From positions 372,001 to 436,000 of the forward strand of contig JANVAS020000222.1 of the NCBI GenBank assembly GCA_027563935.2: a stretch of 64,000 bases of DNA, in the 5' to 3' direction. This DNA comes from Costus lasius (Eukaryota > Streptophyta > Magnoliopsida > Zingiberales > Costaceae). Every line of letters begins with the position of its first letter. Position 1 is the stretch's first letter. Made by a program: the position numbers and the translations under genes. Positions 11,425 through 20,622 of the stretch are shown piece after piece. Under the pieces are notes generated by a model. That model was given only the letters and a program-made list of their open reading frames with translations. It was not told the origin of the DNA and made no database searches.

Positions 11425-13202
11425 TTTCCCTGATAGCTTGGTAGAGGACCGGGAGGTGGAATTTATTCACCTGGTGCAGGGTGATATGACTGTGGACCAG
11501 TATGAGTTGCAGTTCACTAAATTGGGAAAGTATGCCCCTCACCTGATAAACACTGAAAAGAGGAGGGCTACTAAGTTTCTCAGAGGTCTCAGATGGGACA
11601 TTCGAGAACAGGTTGGTGCTCAGCACTTGGAGACTTATATTGAGACTGTTGGGCGAGCACGCACCATCGAGAGATACATATCTGAGAGGAGTTCTAGTAC
11701 TACCATGACTATGATTCCTGCAGCTGAGGCGGCAGCTCCTCAGTATGGTGATGGCGGCAAGGGTAAGAAGTACCCTAAGCATAAGGACTACAAGAAGGGC
11801 AGGTATAAGCCTTACTCTCACAAGGCACCGCAGCAGTCCAGGGATGCACCGCAGCAGTCCAGGGATGTAAAGAATGGTAACACTGAGGATCGGAATTGTC
11901 ATTATTGTGGGCTGAAGGGACATCTGATGAGAGACTGTTTTAAGAAGAATGGTGTATGCTTCAGGTGTAAGAAACCTGGGCACATGATCAAAGACTGCAA
12001 AGAGCCTGAGATGCAGCAGAGAGGCACAGATAAGCCTACAGTCCAGACTCGAGTTTATGCCGTGGCTGAGAAGGATACACGGGCTTCCCGATCTGTAGTG
12101 GAAGGTACTTTATTGGTATTCGATCAGTTAGCTCGCATCTTATTTGACCCTGGTGCAAATTTATCTTTTGTATCTGTTAGATTTGCTGCATGTTTACCTG
12201 TATTACCTAAGGTGCTGGATTATGTTGTGTCTGTAAGTACTCCCTTAGGAAAATCCTCATCTACAGACACTGTTTGTGCTGATTGTGTAGTGCATGTAGA
12301 GGGTTATGAGTTTCTTGTAGATCTAATCCTTTTAGACATGCAAGACTATGATGTCATCCTAGGTATGGATTGGTTATCCTCGCATCATGCCACTGTGGAT
12401 TGCTTTGAGAAAGTAATCACCTTGAATCTACTAGATGGGAATCGGCTTTTTGTGAGAGGTCTGGTGTCAGACCAAGGACCACATATGATATCTTTCCTGC
12501 AGGCCAGAAAGTTACTTGCTAGTGGGTGTAAGGGTTATATTGCACATGTTAAGGTGCAGGATGATTCTACTCCTGATTGGACTCAGATGGCGGTGGTGCA
12601 AGAGTTTCCTGATGTGTTCTCTGAGGAATTTTCAGGCTTGCCACCAATTCGAGAGGTAGAGTTTGGCATTGCATTGGTGCCAGGTACTGCACCTATCTCC
12701 AGAGCTCCTTACCGCATGGCTACATCAGAGTTGGCCGAGCTTAAGAAGCAACTGGAGGAATTGCTGGAGAAAGGTTACATCCGGCCTAGTGCTTCTCCCT
12801 GGGGAGCACCAGTGCTGTTCGTAAAGAAGAAGGATGGAACCCTGAGGATGTGTATAGACTACAGGCAACTGAACCAAGTGACTATCAAGAATAGGTATCC
12901 TCTCCCCAGAATTGATGATATATTTGATCAATTACAGGGGGCTACGGTGTTCTCTAAGATAGATCTGAGATTAGGGTATTACCAGCTTAGGGTCAAGGAT
13001 GAGGATATATTTAAGACTGCTTTCAGGACCAGGTATGGGCATTTTGAATTTCTAGTTATGCCTTTTGGACTGACGAATGCACCTGCTGTCTTTATGGATT
13101 TGATGAACAGGGTATTTCATGAATTGCTTGATTCTTGTGTGGTAGTCTTCATAGATGATATCTTGGTGTACTCTCGGACTACTTCGGATCATGTCAGTGA
13201 CT
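11425..13202 (+). pseudogene. gag-pol: Gyp-A gag C-terminus, protease and first half of RT
   Basis: Continuation of the frame cut at 2230. It holds the gag tail, two CCHC knuckles ([14 protein letters not shown] and [14 protein letters not shown], ~11897-12000), a pepsin-like retroviral protease with [10 protein letters not shown] (~12137), then RT fingers/palm: CIDYRQLNQ (~12850) and the catalytic FIDD (~13147-13158). The protease has Pro where DSGA or DTGA is usual; Gyp-B shares this. The frame is open until E2 interrupts at 13202. It resumes at 22316. Confidence 0.92.
13198..13202. other. Left TSD of E2 (TGACT)
   Basis: TGACT here and at 22316-22320 flank E2 exactly. One copy belongs to the Gyp-A RT codons for the segment after SDHV. 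Confidence 0.95.
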
Positions 13203-13987
13203 TGTTGGGGTATGCCCTTAAGGCTAATGTTTGAGGCCTTGGGATTATAACAGTATCATGTAGTAAACTCTTGTGTTTATAAAGGCATGGTTATTATTCA
13301 GGTTGTTACCTTGTCTGCTGTAATAAGTGTACTACTGAATAATGTCTCAAAGCTGTTCAGCTAGGCTGACACGCTATAAAGTCCTTAGTCGAGATATCTT
13401 GGTGAACTAGAGACAGCCTTGATATGCTTGAGACTAATATGTGTTCTAATCTTATAGGATGCTTCGAGCATGGAATAAGATGTAGACTCATGGGTACATT
13501 GGATGTACTGGACAGACCCTACTAGGATATTCAATTGCTTGTCACAATGTGAATAATCCTTGTTTGCATGAAGTGGCACATGTCCTTTGACTTGAGATCA
13601 CTTGTGTTTCTAAATGATGATTGTCATTGTTTTGAGGTAGTTCAATATCATTTGAAACATAATGATTATAGACTATCTTGGACAATGATTTTGAGTCAGG
13701 TTAGGGCACTTGTGATAGATAAAGGATTGCCGTCTCCTTGTTTAAGGAGTGTGATGTTCTAAAGGGGCCCCCTGGATGGGATGATTGAGAAAAGAGTATG
13801 GCCATACCCAGATGACTATGATCATCTGATCTAATCATGCTCATCATATTGGAGCTACAGGCTTGACACGCTTGTCCAATAAGAACATCCAGTGGCAAAG
13901 GAAATATGTATGCCTTGTGAATTGGATTCACACTTGTGCTGTGTTTTGGGTGTAGTCGTGGAAGACTCTTTCCTTTATATCGGGAGA

Positions 13988-14017
13988 CAGTGATGTGTTG
14001 CTAGATACCCCTCACTG
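13988..14017 (+). other. CAGTGA/TCACTG inverted-repeat box in E2 LTR
   Basis: CAGTGA at 13988-13993 and TCACTG at 14012-14017 enclose 18 nt including CTAG. The same box is in all E copies that reach this far and in the otherwise diverged Cop-F1 LTR (41240-41271), where the stem is one pair longer. Confidence 0.55.
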
Positions 14018-14022
14018 ATCGT

Positions 14023-14038
14023 GATAACGTAAGTTATC
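14023..14038 (+). other. GATAAC-GTTATC stem-loop in E2 LTR
   Basis: A perfect 6-bp inverted repeat with a 4-nt spacer. The spacer changes between copies while the stem holds. E5 (52232-52247) has the compensated pair GATAAT/ATTATC. Confidence 0.55.
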
Positions 14039-14626
14039 GTTACCGACGTTCAAAGGAAACCCTTAGGGTCGCACAATTTGATGATATGACTTACTTAAGT
14101 CAGATCGTGTGGACTGAATTGTTTGAGTTCAGTTTAAAGGGGTTTAAACTCTGATTGTAAGTGAGATCTGGTCTGATCATGTTTGATTGATTAGGGCTTG
14201 AGATCGGTAAGCTTCGATCGAGAGTATTGATGCTAGATCGGTGAGATCGGAAGCATCCAGAGATGAACGGTTAGATCTTGAACCATTTGGTTCAGAGGAA
14301 TCTAGACCATGGCTTGGGCTGTTTTAATTTGGTATTTGAACCAAATTGGGTTGGGTCAATTAGATTGAACCGGTTCAAGGCAATGAACGCATGGTTCAAT
14401 GCTAAGAAACGTTTTGGTCTGTTTTTGAAGAAGTGGGCGCATGGCTTCATGGCTTGCTATTTTTGGAAAGCCATAATGCGCCACCTCTTCTCAACGCCTC
14501 AACGCTTCATCCATTCCTCTCGACGCCCTTCTCTCGTGTGGAAATTTTTCTTCACGACTTGGAGAGCTCTCGGCCAAGTGGAGAAAACATCTCATCCTCT
14601 TGAATCGATCAAAGACCCTTGAAGCA

Positions 14627-14642
14627 CCTTGCTAGCACAAGG
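14627..14642 (+). other. Conserved hairpin with CTAGCA loop, 88 nt before the E2 LTR ATG
   Basis: CCTTG-CTAGCA-CAAGG. The loop is invariant in seven copies, while two stem pairs covary (CCTTG/CAAGG, TCTTG/CAAGA, CTTTG/CAAAG). It would lie in the 5' untranslated part of exon 1. Confidence 0.65.
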
Positions 14643-14730
14643 ATCTCAAGGAGTAGGCGGCATCACCTTGTGTGCGCACCTTTTGGAGGAGTTTCATTCG
14701 AGTCTCTTCTTCCTTGACGCCATCCAACAC

Positions 14731-14739
14731 ATGGCTTCG
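14731..14739 (+). other. E2 predicted coding exon 1 (start codon in the LTR)
   Basis: ATGGCTTCG, a good plant initiation context (ATGGC), directly followed by GTATGA. If the donor at 14740 is used, these three codons join in frame to exon 2 at 16697. Without splicing the frame ends almost at once at the TGA inside GTATGA. Inferred. Confidence 0.6.
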
Positions 14740-14897
14740 GTATGATTATCTTTCGATCTTCATGCTTCTTGAAAGTTGATCATATGAATGTATAGCATCT
14801 GATCTTCATGAAACCCTACTTCCGCTGCAAAAGAATGACATGCGCCACCTTTAGGGTTTCACCCCCTTGCGCTCCCCCTTGAAGGGGACCCAACAAT

Positions 14898-14909
14898 TGG
14901 TATCAGAGC
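14898..14909 (+). other. E2 primer binding site
   Basis: TGGTATCAGAGC, 2 nt after the LTR, a methionine-tRNA-type PBS. It lies inside the predicted intron, so only unspliced RNA keeps it. Confidence 0.88.
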
Positions 14910-15672
14910 GGTTCTATGCATTGTTATTATGATTGCTTTGCTTTGTGATCCATGATCCATGCTTACGCATATCTCTAGATCTAGGGTTACATGCGAAAAT
15001 TTCATTTGAGTTGTTGTACATGCAAACTTGATGTATATTTTCTTGGCGCATGTTGTTGGCGCATGCTTCATGTTTTTCTCAAAAACCTACTTGACATGCG
15101 CGACTCACTCTAGATCTAAGGCTCTACTTTAAACCCTTAGACGGGTTATTAGGGTTGAAATCATCCCCTAGGTTAGATCCAGACAGTCTGATCAGACCAT
15201 CTGACAGCCTTGATGGGTTGACTAGATAGCACCTGTGCGAAAGCACTTGGTGGCTATAGGTCGACTGCAGACAGGCGTGTAGCGATGTCTGGTTGAGACG
15301 ACTAGTGAACACACATGAGTTAGGCCCGGGGTCACGCCCGCTTGCCAGACCTCATTGTGGTTGTTCAGCCCTAGCGCATGCATAGTTGACCATTGGGTCG
15401 ACTCGAGTCAGTTAGGACTTGGTGCATGCGTGGGCAGTGGATCTGACTGGGTTGGATGAGTGGATCCCTGGTAATGGACCGTTGTAAGGTAGTAGGGCAC
15501 ATAAGGAAAATTAAAATTGATACCTATGGGGTTTTCGAAATTTAATTTTCTTGAATGGATCACATGTTTGATTGTGGCATATGTTTGTTTATTTATTCTT
15601 ATGTGGGCTGCCCATGTTAAATGTGTGCTGGGCTGGGGCCTGCGTGCCTGTATTTAAATGTAAATTAATTAT

Positions 15673-15770
15673 TGTGATCTGCGCATCACATTGTTTTTAA
15701 TTTATCAAATGTAATTGACCTGTGAGTCAATCTTGTCTAGATAGATTAATTTGTAAATTAATCAGACAAG
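15673..15770 (+). other. E2 three-hairpin leader module
   Basis: Hairpin 1: TGTGAT/ATCACA, 15673-15690, loop CTGCGC. Hairpin 2: ATTGAC/GTCAAT, 15714-15731, loop CTGTGA. Hairpin 3: CTTGTCT 15732-15738 with AGACAAG 15764-15770, inner GATTAAT/ATTAATC (15744-15750/15757-15763). Pairing is kept in E1, E4 and E6 although bases differ. Confidence 0.65.
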
Positions 15771-15782
15771 AGCACTGAGCAC

Positions 15783-15850
15783 ACTTGGCAGAGGCGCATG
15801 CAGCTTGAGGCTTGACCAGGTGGGAGGTCCAGGGTTCGACTCTGGGACAG
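15783..15850 (+). other. tRNA-like segment in the E2 leader
   Basis: TGGCAGAGGCG at 15786-15796 resembles a pol III A box. GGTTCGACTC at 15833-15842 resembles a B box. CCAGG/TCTGG around a GTTCGAC loop (15829-15845) forms a T-arm-like hairpin. No full cloverleaf is evident, so this is not called a tRNA gene. E4 and E6 have it; E1 does not. Confidence 0.4.
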
Positions 15851-16717
15851 GCGCATTTCCCTGGTAGGCGCACCTGAGCTGCAGATGGCGCTTGGGCCCT
15901 GGGTTGGGCCAGATGAGCAGCAAAAGTCCCATGAAGAAAAGCAAGTGAAGACTTAAGTGATATTAAGGTCTTACTTAGGCTATGGGCTTTTACCACATAA
16001 GAACCATGCTTTCTTTTATTGATCATATAATTAGAATTGCATGAATTTATCTTCTGCTATCACCATAGGGTTTGTATGATAGATAAGAAGATAAAAGACC
16101 GTTAAAATCCAACGCTAAAATATCAAGCTCGTAAGCCTTCTGACGCGAAACCTCATTGTTCTGATTATCGTTGGAGCCGTGTTGTACCCACTCAGTGGGC
16201 ACGTCCATCTATCTTCAGACGGTGTGGGATTACACCTGCGTGTTACAGAGTAGGGATTTATCCCTTCTCGTTGCTCAGCATAGCACGTGATGGTCCAGGG
16301 AGTAGGTCGGGTCAGCTTGACCATGTAGACTACATATGTGGCGCATATGGTAGCACATGGAGGCAGCCATCTGTGGGGTCAGAGACTGTGTTGTACCAAC
16401 TCAGTTGGCACAGTCTGCTGGATTGCCCAGATGAAGGGGAATCGCACGGGTTGGCGATTGGCTGGGACAGCCTACCAGAGATTAGTGCTTGTACTCTCTG
16501 TGTATCTTATCTCGCCTGAGCGGGACGCGGAGACCAAGTATGAAATCTGGATCCCATCTCACTAAAAGAGTTCTACTCTTTCGGGCTGTTTTGCTGGATT
16601 TTTCAGCCAGATAAAATAGTGAGAAAAAGAATCTTTCTTAAGTCCTAATTGATTCTTAACATTGATACTGACCTTGCTGTTCTTGCATTGTTGTAGATAC
16701 CTGCAGCAACGAACACC

Positions 16718-19700
16718 ATGAGCTTCAATGTGCGATCCCTACTAGAAAGGGAGAAGTTTGCTGGGCCAAACTTCTCAGACTGGTTCGGACACCTTAAGAT
16801 CGTTCTTAAGGCAGAGAGGAAACTGTATGTCCTCGAGACGGCAGTGCCGCCTCAACCCGCTGCGAACGCCGCAAGGGCGGTTCGTGATGCCTATGAAAAG
16901 CACGTCAATGATAGCATTGATGTCGCTTGCCTGATGCTAGCGTCTATGACGCCACCGCTGCAGCGTCAGCATGAGGATATGTCGGCTATAGAGATTATAG
17001 CGAACCTCAAGATGCTGTATGCTGCACAGGCGAGGGCAGAACGCTATAATCTGACAAAGCTTTTCTTTCAGAGCAAACTGGCTGAAGGGAGCCCAGTGGG
17101 AGCTCACGTGCTCAAGATGATTGGGCACAAGGAGGCTCTGGAGAAACTGGGGCATACCATCAACCAGGAGCTTGCTGTAGATATTATTCTGCAGTCTCTC
17201 CCGCCTTCTTTCGATGCGTTCATTATTAACTTTAATATGAACAAAATCGATTGCACTCCGGCAGAGCTGCTGAATATGCTCTTGACTACTGAGGAAACTC
17301 TGAAGGGAAAGCCTTCAACCTCTGTCTTAATGGTTCCTTCCAGGAACAAGAAGAAGGGGAAGAAGGGCAAAGCCCCTGTCAAGAACTACAGCAAGGCTCT
17401 GAAGCAGAAGGTTAAGCTGTCCAAGGAATACAGGTGTTTCCACTGTGGCCAGCTAGGTCACTGGAAAAAGGACTGTAAAGCGCTCCAAGGAGATAAGAGG
17501 GGAAGCATCGCTTCTGGCTCAGGTATATTCGTGACTGAAGTCATGTTTTCATCTTCTTCTATATCATGGGTGTTGGACACTGCATGTGGAGTTCACATTT
17601 GTTCAAATGTACAGGAACTCAAGAGAAGAAGACAGGTGGGACAGCATGAGGTGGACCTACGCGTTGGAAACGGGGCACGGGTTGCTGCTGTTGCTGTAGG
17701 AGACTATTTCATCTCTTTACCATCTGGACTTGTATTGGAACTAAACAGTTGTTATTTTGTTCCCAGTATTACTAAAAATATTATCTCCATTCCTACTCTT
17801 GTCAGGAAGGGATTTTCCTTTGAATGCAATATTTCAAAGTGTGTTTTATCTTATGATAATATTGTTTATGCAACTGGTTCAATTAACAATGGGTTATTCA
17901 TGTTGGACATGGAATGTTCGATACAAAATATTGATAATAAGAAAGCCAAGTATGCTGATGACAGCACCTTGCTATGGCATAGTCGTTTAGGCCATATAAA
18001 CGAGAAACGCATTAAGCGGTTGCATGATCATGGACTGCTGGGATCATTCTCCTGCGAGGAGATTGATACATGCAAAGCTTGTTTAATGGGTAAAATGACG
18101 AAGTCACCTTTTTCCCACAAAGGTCAAAGGGCTTCAGGTTTACTTGACCTTATACACAGTGATGTGTGTGGGCCATTTAGTAAACATGCTAGAGGTGGCT
18201 ATCAGTACTTCATTACCTTTACTGATGATTTCAGTAGATATGGGTATGTCTATCTAATGAGACATAAGAGTGAATCTTTTGACAAGTTCAAAGAGTTCAA
18301 GAATGAAGTACAAAATCAGCTAGGCCGAAATGTCAAGGCACTTCGTTCTGATCGAGGTGGAGAATACCTAAGTCATGCGTTTACTGACTATCTGAAGGAG
18401 TGTGGGATTATCTCACAGCTCACTCCGCCAGGAAGACCGCAATGGAATGGTGTGTCCGAGAGGAGAAATAGAACGCTACTTGATATGGTTCGTTCTATGA
18501 TGAGTCAGGCTACTCTTCCTTACTCCTTTTGGGGTTTTGCACTGGAAACAGCTGCAAAGGTACTAAACCGAGTGCCATCCAAGGCAGTTTCTAAGACTCC
18601 ATACGAGTTATGGTATGGGAAACAGCCGAGCTTGACATTTATCAGGATCTGGGGTTGCGAGGCTTATGTCAAAAAGCTCGCCTCTGGGAAACTAGAGAGC
18701 AGATCTGAGAAATGCATCTTTGTCGGTTACCCTAAGGAAACTAAGGGTTATTATTTCTACGATCCCAAAGAGATCAAGGTTTTTGTTGCTCGGACGGCCA
18801 TATTTCTTGAGAAGGAGTTTCTTCTGCAAGAGGCCAGTGGGAGAGAAATAAAGCTGGATGAGAATCCAGAGGAAGGACAAAGTAGTCAAGCACAGTTGGA
18901 TGAGCCTGAGCCGGTAGAACAGGTTACTAAACAACCTGAGGCTCAGATATCACGGGAACCGCGAAGATCGGGAAGGATCCGTCGACAGCCTGAGCGCTAT
19001 GACGGAGTCTACATCATTGATAATGATGAACCCCTTACTTATGCGGATGCGGTCAGTGGACCGGAGTCAGCTAGATGGCTTGAAGCTATGCGAGCCGAGA
19101 TGGACTCCATGTCAGATAACCAAGTCTGGGATTTGGTTGATCCGCCTCCGGGAGTAATCCCTATAGGCTGTAAATGGATCTTCAAGAAGAAGATTGACAT
19201 GGATGGTAACGTGGTTACCTATAAAGGCAGGCTAGTTGCGAAAGGTTTCAAACAAATCTACGGGATGGATTATGATGAAACTTTCTCACCTGTAGTCATG
19301 TTTAAGTCTATTCGGATTCTTTTCGCGATAGCAACATATTACGATTATGAGATCTGGCAGATGGATGTGAAAACAGCTTTCCTTAATGGAAATCTGGATG
19401 AGGATGTGTATATGACACAACCTGAAGGTTTCACTAATCCATCAGATCGTCATAAGATATGCAAGTTAAAGAAGTCCATTTATGGACTGAAATAAGCATC
19501 TAGAAGCTGGAATATTCGTTTTGATGAATCAATCTCTGAGTTTGGTTTCATCAAGAACGAAGATGACCCGTGTGTATATAAGAGGTTTAGTGGGAGCGTA
19601 ATTACCTTCCTAGTCCTCTATGTCGATGACATCTTGATCATTGGAAATGACATTCCTGAAATGCATGCGGTTAAGGCATGGTTAAGGAAATGTTTCCAGA

Positions 19701-20602
19701 TGAAAGATCTTGGAGAAGCAGCCTATGTGTTAGGTGTGAAGATCTACAGGGATAGATCTAAGAGGCTTCTCGGGTTGTGCCAGAGTACTTACATCGATAA
19801 AGTCCTGGAGAGATTCCATTTAGAGAATTCTAAAAGAGGGTATCTTCCAGTCAGACATGGTCTGAATCTTTCGAAGAGTCAGTGTCCACAAACACAGACT
19901 GAGAAAGATGAAATGGACAATACGCCTTATGCTTCGGCTATTGGATCCATTATGTATGCGATGTTGTGTACTCGCCCAGACGTCGCTTACGGGTTAAGCG
20001 TGACCAGTCGGTTCCAAAGTAATCCAGGTTTGGCGCACTGGATTGCAGTCAAGAACATCTTAAAATATCTGCGGAGGACCAAAGATATGTTCTTGATATA
20101 TGGTGGTCAGGAAGAACTCAGTATTGAAGGATATACTGACGCTTCGTTCCAGTCTGACCAGGATGATTTCCGATCGCAATCAGGCTATGTTTTTAGCTTG
20201 AATGGTGGAGCAGTGGTGTGGAAAAGTTTCAAACAGTCAACTGTTGCTGATTCCACAATAGAAGCCGAGTATGTTGCAGCCTCGGAAGCATCCAAGGAGG
20301 CAGTGTGGATTCGTAAGTTCGTGAGAGAACTTGGTGTTGTTCCTTCGAGTGTCGATCCTTTGGTTATCTTCTGTGATAACACTGGAGCCATCGCACAAGC
20401 AAAGGAACCACGGTCACACCAGAAGTCCAAGCACATACAGAGACGGTTTCACTTGATCAGGGAGATCATAGATCGTGGCGAGATCAAAATCTGCAAGGTT
20501 CATACAGATGACAATCTGGCTGACCCGCTTACCAAGCCTCTGGCGCAGCAGAAGCATGAGAAGCACTGTAATAATATGGGTTTGAGATTTCTCAACCATT
20601 AG
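16718..20602 (+). pseudogene. gag-pol: E2 gag-pol polyprotein with one in-frame stop
   Basis: Open from 16718 to a TAA at 19493-19495, then open again in the same frame to 20602. Domains in order: gag, zinc knuckle, protease (WVLDTACG), integrase HHCC and DDE, RT and RNase H. E4 has CAA (Gln) where E2 has TAA, a single C-to-T change between RT motifs before YVDD. The truncated product keeps gag, protease and integrase but loses the RT catalytic site. No other break was seen, so the element is nearly intact. Confidence 0.94.
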
Positions 20603-20611
20603 ATTAAGTGC

Positions 20612-20622
20612 AAGTGGGAGAT
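20612..20622 (+). other. E2 polypurine tract
   Basis: AAGTGGGAGAT immediately before the 3' LTR at 20623, downstream of the gag-pol stop. Confidence 0.87.

Larger units (their letters stand above)
13203..14895 (+). repeat. E2 5' LTR
   Basis: TGTTGGGG to CCAACA. It contains CAGTGA/TCACTG (13988-14017), the GATAAC palindrome (14023-14038), several TTGAACC/GGTTCAA words (14278-14400), the CTAGCA hairpin (14627-14642) and the exon-1 start codon with splice donor (14731-14741). Open frames here recur identically in the 3' LTR and are not genes. Confidence 0.96.
14740..16696 (+). other. E2 predicted leader intron
   Basis: Donor GTATGA at 14740, branch point TACTGAC at 16666-16672, pyrimidine-containing tract and acceptor TTGTTGTAG ending at 16696. 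Branch A to AG is 25 nt, typical for plants. Length 1957 nt, including the end of the LTR, the PBS and most of the leader. Splicing leaves 21 nt (seven codons) before the gag ATG. Confidence 0.6.
14896..16717 (+). other. E2 5' leader
   Basis: 1.82 kb without a convincing gene. It holds the PBS, the three-hairpin module (15673-15770), a tRNA-like segment (15783-15850), a conserved stretch with a small frame (16271-16519) judged non-coding, and the branch point and acceptor. Confidence 0.75.

Noticed and set aside
14278..14622. 114-codon frame in E2 LTRs (also 21698-22042)
   Set aside because: LTR sequence, not conserved in the other family members.
15783..15850. A genuine tRNA gene in the leader
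   Set aside because: Only A- and B-box-like words and a T-arm-like hairpin; no acceptor, D-arm or anticodon arm could be drawn.
16271..16519. 82-codon frame in the Copia-E leader, also at 8040-8288 and within 36866-37252
   Set aside because: It recurs in all copies only because the nucleotide sequence is uniformly near-identical. There is no sign of codon-position bias and no domain, and it lies in the predicted intron.
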